DNA of 64,000 bases from Eurosta solidaginis (lineage: Eukaryota > Arthropoda > Insecta > Diptera > Tephritidae), in contig NC_090321.1 of assembly GCF_040869045.1 (NCBI RefSeq), forward strand, positions 136,577,689-136,641,688. Direction: 5' to 3'. Every line of letters begins with the position of its first letter. Positions within the stretch are counted from its first letter, which is position 1. The notes beneath the pieces were generated by a model. The model was not told the origin of the DNA, ran no database searches, and saw nothing but the letters and a program-made list of their open reading frames with translations. This document shows, in pieces, positions 43,238 to 54,897 of this stretch. The position numbers and the translations under genes are program-made.

Positions 43238-43446
43238 TAGCCAGAAAAGAAAACTCTATAAATGCCGATGCCTGCTTTACATGTACACTCAACAGCTCAT
43301 CGTTAACATGATTTGAGGTTAGAATTTGAGTGTAAAAGAAATTAGAACAACGAAACGAAACAATTCCAATAAGAACTGAGAATGATGATAATAAGTGATG
43401 GTAGTAGTCGTGTGACATACTCATGATGTTAAGAGAGTATGTTACT

Positions 43447-43457
43447 CTTCCCCCCAT
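43447..43457 (-). other. Polypurine tract
   Basis: The minus strand reads GATGGGGGGAAG directly before the 3' LTR, as expected for plus-strand priming. It fixes the element's orientation together with the primer site. Confidence 0.75.
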
Positions 43458-43589
43458 CATGACCTTAAAATACTCCAGAATTTTATATGTACATATGCTT
43501 GATTTTTGCACTTTTCTGTATACGTATATATGCTTTTAATTTACTTGCTCTTTCTTCCTTTACCCAACAGGTAATTTACTAAATATAAT

Positions 43590-43640
43590 TTATTCAAGGT
43601 TCGATTCGAGCTCAAGGTCAGAACAATAATTTTTTTCTAA
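43590..43640 (+). repeat. tRNA-related box repeat, third copy
   Basis: AAGGTTCGATTCGAGCTCAA has the B-box pattern and continues AGGTCAGAACAATAATTTTT, as in the copies at 9500 and 27345. Only this core is shared here. Confidence 0.5.
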
Positions 43641-43650
43641 TGATAATTAT

Positions 43651-44590
43651 TAAGCTATTGCATACATTTTATGGCGGGCTTGGCGACTAAATCAAAAAAA
43701 ACCGTAACGGATATTTGTCAAAGAAGATCCGAAAAGGCTCGAAAAGGTTCGAAAAGTTTCGTAAAGGTTTGGAACATGTGTCACACGCACTCTTTGGTTA
43801 ACTCTTTGCTTAAAGTTAAAGTTAAAGTTAAAGTTAAATTTAAAGTTAAAGTTAAAGTTAAAGTTAAAGTTAAATTTAAAGTTAAAGTTAAAGTTAAAGT
43901 TAAAGTTAAAATTAAAGTTAAAGTGAATGTTAAAGTTAAAGAGAAAGTTAAAGTTAAAGTTAAAAATAAAGTTAAAGTTAAAGTTAAAATGAATGTTAAA
44001 GTTAAAGTCAAAGTTAAAGTTAAAGTTAAAGTTAAGGTTAAAGTTAAAGTTAAAGTTAAAGTTAAAGTCAAAGTTAAAGTTAAAGTTAAGGTTAAAGTTA
44101 AAGTTAAATTTAAAGTTAAAGTTACAGTTAAAGTTAAACTTAAAGTTAAATTTAAAGTTAAAGTTACAGTTAAAGTTAAAGTCAAAGTTAAAGTTAAGGT
44201 TAAAGTTAAAGTTAAAGTTAAAGTTAAATTTAAAGTTAAAGTTACTGTTAAAGTTAAAGTTAGAGTTAAAGTGAATGTTAAAGTTAAAGTTAAAGTTAAA
44301 AATAAAGTTAAAGTTAAAGTTAAAGTGAATGCTAAAGTTAAAGTTGAAGTTAAAAATAAAGTTAAAGTTAAAGTGAAAGTTAAATATTAACTACTCATTT
44401 ATTCAATAAAATTAAAAAAATTGTTTTCTTATCGGTCACCACGCTTAAAAAGGTTACCTTGAATTAATATCAAAGACAAAACTTGAATTAATATCAAAGA
44501 AAACAAAATGTTGCATAAATATTATAATTGCATAAGTTGATAATACGCAATAGCTTTACCGTGGCAGTCCCCGAGTGCCACACGTCCCTT
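43651..44590 (+). repeat. Hexamer-bearing repeat, copy 1
   Basis: The head (43651-43800) is TTAAGCTATTGCATACATTT, TTGGCGACTAAATCAAAAAA, CGTAACGGATATTTGTCAAA. About 580 bp of (GTTAAA)n follow. The tail (44389-44590) is CTCATTTATTCAATAAAA, TTCTTATCGG, two AACTTGAATTAATATCAAAG-like units and the hairpin GTGGCAGTCCCCGAGTGCCAC. Copy 2 has the same head and tail. The long VK or LT frames on either strand are by-products of the 6-bp period. Confidence 0.85.
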
Positions 44591-44854
44591 TTTATTTTTT
44601 TTTTTTATTTTTCTAAATTTGAAAAATTTTATTTTGTTTTTGGAATAGTAAGTAGAAAATTTTTTCAGACAACCTGCAATAGCACAAAAACAATTGTAAA
44701 TATATTTTAGCTTAGAATAAACTTATTGTGTTAAATGGTATGTAAGCGTTTTCAATGAAATATATTTTTATATTTTTTTGTTTGATAACTGTTAACATGT
44801 TCTTATTCATATGAAAGTATGTTTGTTGGGTAGGTATATACATACATACGTATT
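44591..44854. other. AT-rich noncoding sequence
   Basis: T-rich runs only; nothing recognised. Confidence 0.5.
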
Positions 44855-46130
44855 AGAGCGGGCCAAGTTGTATGGATGGATTTTTTTCATCAGGAGTATA
44901 GCAAAAACGTAATCTACAGATGATTCTAAGAAAAATTGCTGTATACACCATAGCTCCTAGTCCGATTTCGAGTCCCCCACTTTTGAAAAATAAATATTTT
45001 GCCATATGAATGTACGGTTTGACCAAAAAATCTTCATAGCTTCTGATAGAATTATAGGAAAAATATCACATTGGGCTTACTACTATATCATCATTTTTAA
45101 CAAATTTCTTATGAAACATTTTTTTTTTTCATTACAGCTAAAATAAGTTCAGAACATTTCCAACAACTTTCATTCTGACAGTCTGTCTTTTTTCGAATTC
45201 GTTTTAGTAGAAAAAAATTTTCAAAAAAAAAAATCTATACTTTCAAGTAATAAGCAAAAAAACAAAATTTTTATAATTTTAAGGTAATTTATTTAAAAAA
45301 TTATTTTTTTACTTAGAATTGACCATTTTAACGTATTTTTTCAAAATAAAAGTAATGTTATGTTATTTTTTTAAATCTTTTTTGCTTTCCATTTGTGATT
45401 GTTTTTCACGACTTTCTGCTGTAACAGCCATAACACCTACACGTTTTTTCCTATATCACGTTTGGAAACAGATGTTAACAACTGTACATACATATCTTTC
45501 TATTCCTTATATACACATTGGAATATTAGGATCATCTAGTGTTGGCTCATCATAATTTAAGAATTGTACCAAGTGATCGTATGGAATATTTCTTTTGAAT
45601 GCTCGTTCAGATAATAAATTATTGTCATTCAGATAAATCATATCAGTATAAACTCAAGCATTAAAATTGATATTATATTTTTTGTAAACTCTGAGTTTAG
45701 TTGGATCAAGCATTTTTTCTCGATAGTATAAAATTTTTTTGATAAAATGTTTTCTGGATGAGCGTAATATGAATTATTTTGGATTACACCATCTGCAATA
45801 TTAAGTAAATTACGTGGTAGGTATCGTGATATACGAATAAACTTTGATAAAAGTACACTTGCGTATACAAAAGAATTATACTATTTTACATTGAAATACA
45901 TTGGCACATAAATTCTAATAATATAAACTGCTAGAGTTTTCAAATTTTCCAATGGTGTATTAGTTGATGTATATAGACGTAATACCCTGCTTGCTTTGGT
46001 TAGCCATCGATAATGTACAACTGGTCCTGGTTTTATGTTAGCCAAGTCAACTGAAACAGCACCATTTGAAATTGCTTTGGCCATTTGATATAAATATTAA
46101 ATGAATTGTAAACCGAACATTACATACCCA
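44855..46130 (-). mobile_element. Probable DNA-element fragment
   Basis: The left edge begins GAGCGGGCCAAGTTGTATGG and is noncoding to about 45500. The minus strand then carries a decayed protein (next entry). No right-hand inverted end or duplication was found, so the limits are approximate. Confidence 0.45.
45560..46084 (-). pseudogene. Decayed TE-type protein, family not named
   Basis: The minus strand reads VDLANIKPGPVVHYRWLTKA, SRVLRLYTSTNTPLENLKTL, YIIRIYVPMYFNVK, a stop, then SRYLPRNLLNIADGVIQNN and YYAHPENIL. I recognise the pattern RWLTxAxRxLRLY...NLxxLxxFIxxxYxPxWF from many insect repeat-encoded proteins but cannot name the family with confidence. Stops and at least one frameshift make it a pseudogene. 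It lies inside the errantivirus-like element where the end of pol or env would be expected. Confidence 0.5.
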
Positions 46131-46429
46131 GCTGTACACTTGAAATGCTGTTGTTGTTTGTTTTGTGTGCTTAATAGTGTTACAAGGCTGCGCGATAATA
46201 CATATACATATGGTTATATTCTGAACTAATTTTCGTTTAAAAGAAGCAAAAAGGATACAGAGGCTGACACCAATGACCTTGAGCAGGTAATAATGCAGTT
46301 TTCCTTCAGATATGGGGATTTCCCTACTGTTTATTTTAAAATAAAGATATAACAGAACAATAAAAATACGATTGGTACAAAACTATTTTTCGCTAAGATT
46401 TAACTTATTATTTTTGCTTACGTCCCTTT

Positions 46430-47380
46430 TTAAAGTCATTTATATAAAAGTGGGCGTAGTCCTTAACCAATCTTACCCATTTTTACTATAAATATTTCCT
46501 GCTATAAGGAAAGTATGTGTACCCAATTTTGTTACGATATGTAAATTTTTCATCGAGTTATGGCACCCGAAACATTGAAAATTAGACAAAAAAGGGGCGT
46601 GTTTTCCAATTTAATGTTATAATTCAATTTAGAAAGTAAAATTCGATTGATACAAAGCTCTTTTTCGTTAAGATATAGCTTATTATTTTCGTCTACTACC
46701 CTTTTAAAAATCGTTTATGTAAAATTGTGCTTGGTCTTTGACCGATCTCTTGTTTGAAAAGATATAGGTTATTTTATTCGTCCACGACCCTTTTAAAAAT
46801 CGTTTATATAAAAGTGGGCGTGGGCCTTAACTCATTTCGTTAATTTTTCTTCAAATCATTCCTTATAGTAAAGGCAACCTCTCTGCCGAATTTTGTTACG
46901 ATAGGTTCAACGATTTTTGATTTATGATTAATAATATTTGTAAAATTGATTTTATCACAAGTGGGCGGTGCCACGCCCATTTTAAAAAGTTTATCCAAAT
47001 TTTTATCAAAAGTCTCAATATCAGTCTACACGTCAAATGTCAATATTCTAGGTGTATTATTTACTAAATAATCAGGTTTTTTGTGTTTTCCAAAATGTTA
47101 TATATATAAAAAGTGGGCGTGGTTATCATCCGATTTCGCTCATTTTCAATACCAATCTATTCTAGGTCCAGATAAGCTCGTGTACCAAAGATATCTCAAT
47201 ATTTACCCAATTTATCGTATTAACGGAAGGACGAACGGACGGACATGGCTCAATAAATTTTTTTTTCGATACTGATGATTTTGATATATGGAAGTCTATA
47301 TATATCTCGATTCCTTTATACTAGTACAACCAACCATTATCCAATCAAAGTTATAATACAAGTTAATGTGTACAAGTACA
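46430..47380. repeat. Dispersed repeat, inverted copy of the 6081-8007 family
   Basis: ATATAAAAGTGGGCGTGG-like boxes recur at about 46440, 46730, 46805 and 47100. The right edge has GGACGGACATGGCTCAATAA, GAAGTCTATATATATCTCGA and AACCATTATCCAATCAAAGT, the reverse complement of the left edge at 6081-6220. Confidence 0.75.
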
Positions 47381-47719
47381 GCGAGTATAAAAAATCAACG
47401 TTTTGTAAGCTTAATGTTTGTTTGGATATTAGTACATTTATTACAGTAGGTTTTTATGATTTTAAATAGTACTAAAATTGGTGAACAATTTTAATAAAGA
47501 TTTGGTATAAAAATATAGATACACGAGTATACATATATTCTTTTATTTAGTATTATTTGTTTGTATTTTGTTTAAAGGGTCGCTTAATATTTGATTCATG
47601 GACATTGGCTAGCTTCATTTTTCGAAATTTTGGTTGTTCTTTGTGCCTGACATTTAAATAATTTTTTTACAAATCCCTCACTTCTTGTTATTAATGTATT
47701 TATGGAGCACGATATTCAT

Positions 47720-48317
47720 TTATCTCTGGAAGGTTGATGGAGCGTTCTTAAGGCCAAATGGCATTCTGATGAACTCATAATGTCCATGTGGGGTTGAAAG
47801 CGCAGTTTTCTTCCTTTCTTCTTGATGAATTTGATGAAAGCCTTTCGCAAGGTCTAATGTAGTGAAGTACATTGCCCTTCCCAGTTTCTCTAATATACTG
47901 TCTATATTTGGGATTGGGAATTTATCGGAAATTGTATTTTCGTTCAATTTCTGGTAATGTATTACGATTCGTCATTCCTTGGAGCCTGCATTATTTTCTT
48001 TTTTTTGGCACGATCCATAAAGGACTATTATATGGGGAGGATGATGGCGCTATAATGTTTTGCTTAAGCATGTCATTCATTTGACGATTTATCTCTTCTT
48101 CGTGTACTTTCGGATATCGATAGATTTTAGAGTATATAGGTTTGTTAGTTGCGGTAACGATTTCGGGCTGAATACTATGAGCAGCAGTTAAATTCTCACC
48201 TCCCTTGTAAAATAAATCGTCATATTTCATTAATAATTTTTGTAGTTTTTCACGTTCTTCGCTATTAAGGTGATCCAAATTTAATAAATTTAATTTATTA
48301 AGTACATCAGTTTGCAC
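47720..48317 (-). pseudogene. Errantivirus-like Pol: tether and first RT motifs
   Basis: Two minus-strand frames. 47991-48317 has HLNSEEREKLQKLLMKYDDL, then KPIYSKIYRYPKVHEEEINR and IIAPSSSPYNSPLWIVPKKR. 47720-47947 has [50 protein letters not shown]. This is an RT of the 17.6/297/gypsy type. The catalytic YxDD box and everything after it are deleted at about 47720. A frameshift separates the two pieces. The sequence is described only; it is a dead copy. Confidence 0.85.
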
Positions 48318-48691
48318 TGGCTTTAGCGTACAAATGTTTCGAATATCGAAAGGTTATTTATGAAAGAATAGCTTGTTGCCATTTATTTCAATAAAATCGT
48401 TTTCGAAATCTATTTTGCCCAATGACTGCGTTGTAATTGTTATTGTTTAATATAACAACTTTCCAGGAAATGTACCATATTTATTGAATTCCTTAGAGAA
48501 AGGTGTGGTTATTTTACTTTTTATTTGATTGACGCCGTTAATAGTTCTAAAATTTAGTCTATCTTCGAGATTTTCGATGGAAAATTTTTTTAAGGTGTTT
48601 GACAATTAATCCTTTAATTTTGTATAGTTATTGTTACTATGGGTAAGTTTGAATCTCTAGGCTGCCGTGAAAATTTACAGCCTCATCTATA

Positions 48692-49713
48692 TTAGAAATG
48701 TCCATGTGTTTCAAGTCGATTATTATTTACATTTGAAAAGTCTGTATACCTAAATCGCGAAGGATTGTTTTTATTGCTATATTTGTTCATACTGCTTTGA
48801 ACATGGTGTCGTTGTGCAGAGCTATCTCTTTGCTTATATAGATAACTTTTAGCCTGAACTTTACATTTTGCAATATTGCTTTTATTAAAAGGTGCAGTGT
48901 ATTTACTGTTTTCTCCAAAGGGTGGATCACTATTTTCACCAATGCATTGTTGATTAAATTTCACATTTGCATGTACATTATTTGTAAAATTTGTATTGCT
49001 TTTAATTTTTGTTTGCGGTTCCTTATGCCTAAAATCTATGCATCTGGTATCGTCCAGTAATTTTAAATTTAAATAACGTACAATAACTGCGTTCATATCA
49101 TTACTTTCTATAATAGAGGCATCAATTTTTTCTAGCAATATATCTATTAAATCCCTATTTACAATATGTGGCCAATACAATGTTAACTTTTTACCGTCAA
49201 ACTCATAAAGTTCATTCAATTCAAATTTAGCTTTTTCAAAATAACAAAATAATTCTTTTAATGTCCAAACCTTTACCATTCTGCAACTGTTGAAGATTTC
49301 CCCACATGTTGGTGTGGTCTTAACTGCTGCTTCAAGTGTGATTTGATCAGGTCCCAATCAGCGTCATCTTCTAGTTCTTGAATACTTCTACCGGCATCTC
49401 CCATTATTTTCTCGTTTCTCAGGATGTGAGTCCCAAACCATATCAATTGCTGTTTATTATTGCATAGTTGTATTACGTTTTCGACGGACTTGAAAAAGGA
49501 ACATACTGGTTGAGTGCCATCTAATGGTCTTATGTGACGAAATTGCTGTAAGACGTCTTTAGGACTAAGTTGAAGTGATTGATTTTGCACTATGTCGTGT
49601 TTTCGCTGCATATTTATTTGTTGTTGTTGTTGCGTGATTAAGGATTGTTGCAGGTTAAGCGCCAGTTCCATTACGGCCTTTTTTTGGTTTAATTCATTAA
49701 CCAAATCTTCCAT
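48692..49713 (-). pseudogene. Errantivirus-like Gag
   Basis: The start at 49713 gives MEDLVNELNQKKAVMELALN, then QSLITQQQQQINMQ. The capsid-like part has RPLDGTQPVCSFFKSVENVI, NNKQQLIWFGTHIL, RNEKIMGDAGRSI and DWDLIKSHLKQQLRPHQ. A frameshift near 49300 leads to the second frame (48692-49357) with LYEFDGKKLTLYWPHIVNRD and an Asn-rich C-terminal region lacking a zinc knuckle, as is usual in this group. Gag lies about 2.4 kb of native leader and inserts from the primer site after subtraction of the hexamer repeat and LINE. Confidence 0.75.
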
Positions 49714-50566
49714 ATTTGGTAATAAACGATTGCTGTCGAATAAACTTTGTCAATTTTTATTCATATGTATGAATAGTTGCACGAACACTGTACTTGTTTT
49801 GCGGTTGATTGCAAGTTTTTTTTTTAAGCTATTGCATAGATTTTATCGCAGGTTTGGCGACTAAATGAAAAAAACCGTAAGGGATATTTGTCAAAAAAGG
49901 TTCGAAAAAGGTTCGGTGTTAGCAACAGGCCATCTCTATCATAAAGTTAAAGTTAAAGTTAAAGTTAAAGATAAAGTTAAAGTTAAAGCTAAAGTTAAAG
50001 TTAAAGTTAAAGATAAAGTTAAAGTTAAAGTTAAAGCTAAAGTTATAGTTAAAGTTAAAGATAAAGTTAAAGTAAGTTAAAGTTAAAGTTAAAGTTAAGG
50101 TTGAAGTTAAAGTTAAAGTTAAAGTTAAAGTTAAAGCTAAAATTAAAGTTAAAGTTAAAGTTAAAATTGAAGTTAAAGTTAAAGTTACAGTTAAAGTTAA
50201 AGTTAAAGTTAAAATTAAAGTTAAAGTTAAAGTCAAAGTGAATGTTAAAGGTAAAGTAAAAGTTACAGTTAAAGTTAAAGTTAAAGTTAAATTTAAAGTT
50301 AAAATTAAAATTAAAGTTAAAGTTTGTTTTTTTTTTTTTTTTTTTTTTTTTTGTGTTTGGTGGAAGGAGGAAATGCTTTATGCACTGACCGGGATATTTA
50401 AGCCTCACTGCGAGACTCTCCGAGTGTAGGACTCCCTTCTTCCATGAAGGCCTACCCACTAAAACCTAACCTCCCACGGCCCGCGCAAATCCCCGTACCT
50501 GGGACCGCGTTTAGCATTACTTCGGGTACGGGTGCGCGCTACGTGAGCTCTATGGCTACTCTCACG

Positions 50567-52432
50567 CTAATGGGCTAGGCATCCGTCTTCTCGTTTACTG
50601 GTAAGTATATGCCTCACATATGTGCTGACCGTATCCCATCTGTCTCTTCGACAGGTCATGTTATTAATGACACTGCCCGGGGATAGGTCGCCAAGTACCT
50701 CTTCTACCCTCCTTCGCTGATGGGAGAAGTGCCTGCATTCGAAGAAGGTGTGGCGTACATCGTCTATTTCCCCACAGTACAGGCAGCTCGGGCTATCAAC
50801 CTTACCCATTCTGTGTAGATATTTGCGGAAGTAACCATGTCCCGTTAGAAACTGGGTCAGGTAAAAGTCTACCTCTCCGTGCGGTCGCTTCAACCATGGA
50901 TCAAGTTCAGGGATTAGTTCCCTAGTCCACTTTCCTACGATGCTGTTGCTCCACTGATCTTGCCAACATCGGATCGATTCTTCTCGCGCCTGCATGGCAA
51001 CAGCAGCTCTACTTGCTTGCGATCCGTTGTCATATATTGTTTTTCTTTCCTCAACGAGAAGATATATCGGTATGGTTCCCGCAACGACCAGGACAGCTTC
51101 AGCTGATACCGTGCGGTAAGCCGAAGATATTCGCAGCGCCCCTCTGCGTTGGACCGAGGTGAGGGCGACTCGGTTCTTCCGGTATTTCATTGCGTCCGCC
51201 CAGATTTCTGCACCATATAAGAGTATAGAATCCGAGGCTGATGCAAGCAACTTCTTGTGCATGGCTTTGGGCCACCTGTGTTTGCCATTAATCTACTCAA
51301 CTGCGCTATTATGCGCGCAGCTCTTTCGCAGGTCCCTCGTATGTGATCCGAGAAGTTGAGTTTGCTGTCTAACCTCACTCCCAGATATTTCGTTGAAGCG
51401 AGTGTTTCTATTGGCTGGTCCCCAACCATCATGTTCCTGGTAGTGGGAATACGTCTCTTTGTGAGGATGACGATCTCCGTTTTGGCTGTTGCTAACTGCA
51501 GACCGTGCTCAGCCATCCACCTATTTACATTACGCATGACCTGGTTTAATTTTAGCTGTGCCAGCTCGCAGCTTGGTGCTGTTATCACAGCTGCCACGTC
51601 GTCTGCAAATGCAACGAGGAAGGTGCTTTCTGGCATGTCTAATCGGGACCTAGTACCGAACCCTGGGCTGCTCCACCTGTTATTTTTACCTTTTTTTGAC
51701 CGTGAGTACTTTCATATATTAGATACCTCTCTCTTAGGTAGTCCCTTAAAATTTCTAAGAAATATTGCGGTACTTTGAAAGTGCTTTCTAGTGCCTCAAG
51801 CATGTCCTCCCACCTAGCTAAACTTAAAAGCGTTTTTGACGTCCAGCACGCTGTCTCAGCTCTCTTGACTGCGTCTATAACTTCTGCTATGGCATCGATT
51901 GTGGAGTGCCCCCTCCGAAAACCATGCTGTCTGGGCGACAGTCCTCCGACGTCCTGTAACGCTCTGGTGAGGCGTTGCTTCAGGAGACTCTCCATCAATT
52001 TCCCTGCTGTGTCCAACATACATAGGGGACGGTAGGATGATGGAGAGTTGGGATCTCCTTTCCCTTTTGGAATGAGAACCAGTCGTGCTGTCTTCCATAT
52101 GGTAGGGAAAGTTCTTTCTTCGAGACATTTGTTGTACATGTGCAACATAAGTTCTGGGCAGTTATTTGCAGTCGAATTGCCTCCGCGGGTATTCCGTCGG
52201 GCCCAGATGCTTTCCTAGGTTTCATCGTTCGCACGGCAGTTTTAAGCTCTTCTTCTTGGAATGGCTCCACGTTGCGATCTTCATGGGTAACGTACCCGCC
52301 CTCCCTAGGCAGTTGGGTGGGAAACAGGCCATCCACAATGTTTCTTATTTGGTTCTCGTCCATCAGCTGGTTTGGCGGACGGAACTTCTTCATTACTATC
52401 TTATATCCCTGCCCCCAGGGGTCTCGATCCAC
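50567..52432 (-). pseudogene. R1-like ORF2: reverse transcriptase and C-terminal finger
   Basis: RT: TMKPRKASGPDGIPAEAIRL (51995-52432), SSYRPLCMLDTAGKLMESLL, GFRRGHSTIDAI and GGAAQGSVLGPD (51639-52148), then VAFADDVAAVI, the catalytic box, and YLGVRLDSKLNFSDHI (51187-51636). The C-terminal frame (50567-51262) has LLYGAEIWADAM, LTQFLTGHGYFRKYLHRMG and the finger CLYCGEIDDVRHTFFEC. Frameshifts occur near 52140, 51640 and 51260. All catalytic residues that can be seen are kept. Confidence 0.9.
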
Positions 52433-52439
52433 TTCCTCG

Positions 52440-53507
52440 CAAAGCGCTTTCCATCACTTAAGCTTGCTTTGCTTAATGGCAGCACTAAGAGCTTTCTTCG
52501 CTCCTTTGTACGCTTCCGACTTTTCTAGAGCCTCAGGCCTACCGCGCGCGCGAGTTGCTAGCCTTCGCATCCTGTGGCATATTTTCCGCAGCTCCGCGAT
52601 TTCGCTATTCCACCAGTATATCTGCTTTTTACCCCTCCACACTCCCCTCCGTGGCATAGAGAGGTTGCAAGCGTGGCGAAGACAGCTCATTGTCTTTTCA
52701 ACCGTCTCTTCCGTCGGACTGGAGTTGTTGATTATCCGTCGGCCATCCCCCAGTACTGATGCGGAGAACGTGGCAGAGTCGACCATGGATGCGTCCCATG
52801 CTTTTGTTCTACGTGGCCCGTTCGGAATCTGCCTCTGACCGGGATCGTTTAGGTGGAAAGTGATGTAGTTGTGATCGCTGCCAGTCAGATCCTCTATGAC
52901 TCTCCATCCAGCAGTGGTCAGCAGCAGGCTTTCTGACACTAGTGTTACATCGGGGATCGAGTATCCAAAGCCTGGCCGTCGGTATGTAGGGTCGTACCAG
53001 TGTTAAGTACGTTCAAACCGAGCCTGGCTGCCATCTCAAGGACTAACCTTCCACGGGTGTTAGTCTGCGGCATTCCCCATTCGACGGCTCTTGCGTTAAA
53101 GTCTCCCGCCACAACCAGGTTACTAGTTAAGTCCCTCAGGTCGTCTTCAATAAGTTCAAGCTTGTCCCTGAACGTTTGAATGGGATCATTCGGGGACAAG
53201 TAGCAGCTATTGTGGTATTATTCGTAGTTAGGCGGACGTAGCCTTGTCCGGCAACACGGTTCACAATATTGGCGTTTGCATCTGTCATCCAGATTGCGGC
53301 GGTGCCGGTGTTGTCTATATGCCAATCATTTCGGGCTCTATAGGGTTCGCTGATGATAACGCAGTTAGCTTTATGGTCTAAGACCAACTGTTGTAGTAGC
53401 TCATCAGGAAGTCTGCTCCGATTTAGGTTGCCTTGGATAAAACTAATCACTATTGAATTGAAACTTTGGCATTTGCAACAGCGAGTGCCGCTCTGAAAAT
53501 GCTGCAT
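52440..53507 (-). pseudogene. R1-like ORF2: endonuclease and linker
   Basis: The endonuclease start FIQGNLNRSRLPDELLQQLV and ISEPYRARNDW (the catalytic E) are at 53136-53507. VAGDFNARAVEWGMP is at 52945-53199. GSDHNYITFHLND, with the catalytic SDH box, is in 52454-52939 together with the linker KKQIYWWNSEIAELRKICHR. At least two frameshifts (near 53170 and 52940) break it. Endonucleases of this clade often cut specific repeats, which makes its location in a hexamer array notable. Confidence 0.85.
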
Positions 53508-54897
53508 GCTCCAGATCCAGGGACATGATCGAGCTTCTGTGTATTACACAGGTAACATTTTGGAGCTGCGGTACAGGCCGAAGTTTTGTGGCCGCTTTGC
53601 CCACACTTCCAGCAGGCGTTACTCCTGTCTGGACCCTTGCATTCAGCCTTCCGGTGTCCGTAGCCGAGACACCTAAAGCAGCGTTGTACTTCTGCTCGCT
53701 GTCTGATTCGGCACTGTATCCATCCGATAGGAATTTTACCTTTTTTGAGTAGGGCGTTGCCAATATTCTCGTCCACTTCGACGACCGCCATTTTCTGTTC
53801 TCTTTGGTTTGCTGCGAACACAGAGACACGGAGAGGTCTAGTGATTTCTTCTTTTCCGACCTCCCTCCTTATTGCGTCTTGGATTTCTGTTTCAGTTGTG
53901 AGACAGTCCATGCCAAGTACTTCCAACTTCATCCGCTTGGAAAGCTGTTGTGCTTCACCGACCTCTCCTACTGCACTACCTATAGCTGCTCTGAAGGCCG
54001 TCTGGTCACTGCAGCGCGCCGTTTCAATCAGTACGTTACCAGATTTGGTTTTTCGTACTGACCGTACCACCGTACCTGTGTCATTAGGGCGGAACTGGCC
54101 CCTAGTACTTGGGCATAGCTTTTGCCTTCCACAGGTTTTACCACAAAAGTTGCTGCTTGTCTCCTCTTTCTCGCCCGTTTTTGAGCTTTAGGAGCTTGGA
54201 CGGGGGTTGCCTGCTTGGCTGGCTGGGCCCGATGTTTCAGCCTCCGGCGCGCTACATTGGACCAAGACTCACCTTGTGAAAGCGTATTTGTTCTTTCATC
54301 TCGTTTCTTTTTGGCTTCCAATTCTTCTGAGTGGGAATCTGAGCTCGTTCGTGCCCTCTTGCTTTTTCGGCCCGATTCTCTGCTCTCATCTACCTTTTGG
54401 GCCCTTGACGATCCCATGCAGCTTAACGCTTCCTCGAGAAGAGCCATACCGGTTTTTATGTCCTTGGACACGGTCTTCTGCTTGAGAGCGGTTTCCTGCA
54501 TCTCGCGCAGCACTGATACCGCGTACTCCAGCAGTTCGTCTTGGCTATTCCCTTCGAGGCTTGTGTATGAGAGTGAGCCTCTTGGCGGAGTCGCACGTTT
54601 CTCCTTCCCAACAGCGCGCTGTGCAACGACACTGGGTGAGCTGACCGACGCTTTTTCCCTTGCAGTAGCAGGTGTTGACTCGCTGGGGTTGTCGCGCAGC
54701 TGTGCTTTCGCCGCCTTTGTCTTTTTCGCCGATTCGGTGCCTTGTGTGGGCATTACCGACAAGGTCGCTTTAGTGGGGGTTGTTAAAACCGGCGATCTCA
54801 GCACTTTAGTGCTCTTCTTGAACACCGCTTCATCGACCCTTTCTTTCTCGCTTTCTCTACTTTTATCTTCCTTTGTTGTTTTTATTTTGTTGCTCAT
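53450..54897 (-). pseudogene. R1-like ORF1 (Gag) with three zinc knuckles
   Basis: The start at 54897 gives MSNKIKTTKEDKSRESEKER, a long basic and Ser/Thr-rich N-terminal part with VEGKSYAQVLG. One frameshift near 54040-54070 leads to the conserved C-terminal half (53450-54070), with SVRKTKSGNVLIE, then CFRCLGYGHRKAEC, CWKCGQSGHKTSAC and CYLCNTQKLDHVPGSGAC. This arrangement is typical of R1-clade ORF1 proteins, which bind the RNA. Only the single shift prevents a full reading frame. Confidence 0.85.

Larger units (their letters stand above)
40511..43270. other. Noncoding insert block in the 3' LTR, with foldbacks
   Basis: It begins AGGGCCCATTACTGATAC after TTA, similar to the MITE at 40060, but no matching right end is visible. 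No gene. It holds the foldback at 41739-41944, a related diverged copy near 42430-42610 (TTAGTGAGAGCG shared), and a small inverted repeat at 43105-43237. Confidence 0.5.
36060..43446 (-). repeat. 3' LTR of the errantivirus-like element, interrupted
   Basis: LTR sequence is present at 36060-36315, 36539-36760, about 40488-40510 and about 43275-43446. The gaps are a 215-bp insert, a MITE-like element holding a hAT, and a 2.7-kb noncoding block. The minus-strand start AGTAACATACTCTCTTAACA corresponds to the 5' LTR start. Confidence 0.8.

Noticed and set aside
43671..44390. 239-codon open frame of (Val-Lys)n, and the antisense Leu-Thr frame
   Set aside because: A (GTTAAA)n hexamer is open in four of six frames by arithmetic. 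Copy 2 has an in-frame stop in the head, so no coding is conserved.
43447..47720. An env gene of the errantivirus-like element
   Set aside because: No envelope-like frame, signal peptide plus transmembrane pattern or cleavage site could be seen; the region is filled by other repeats.
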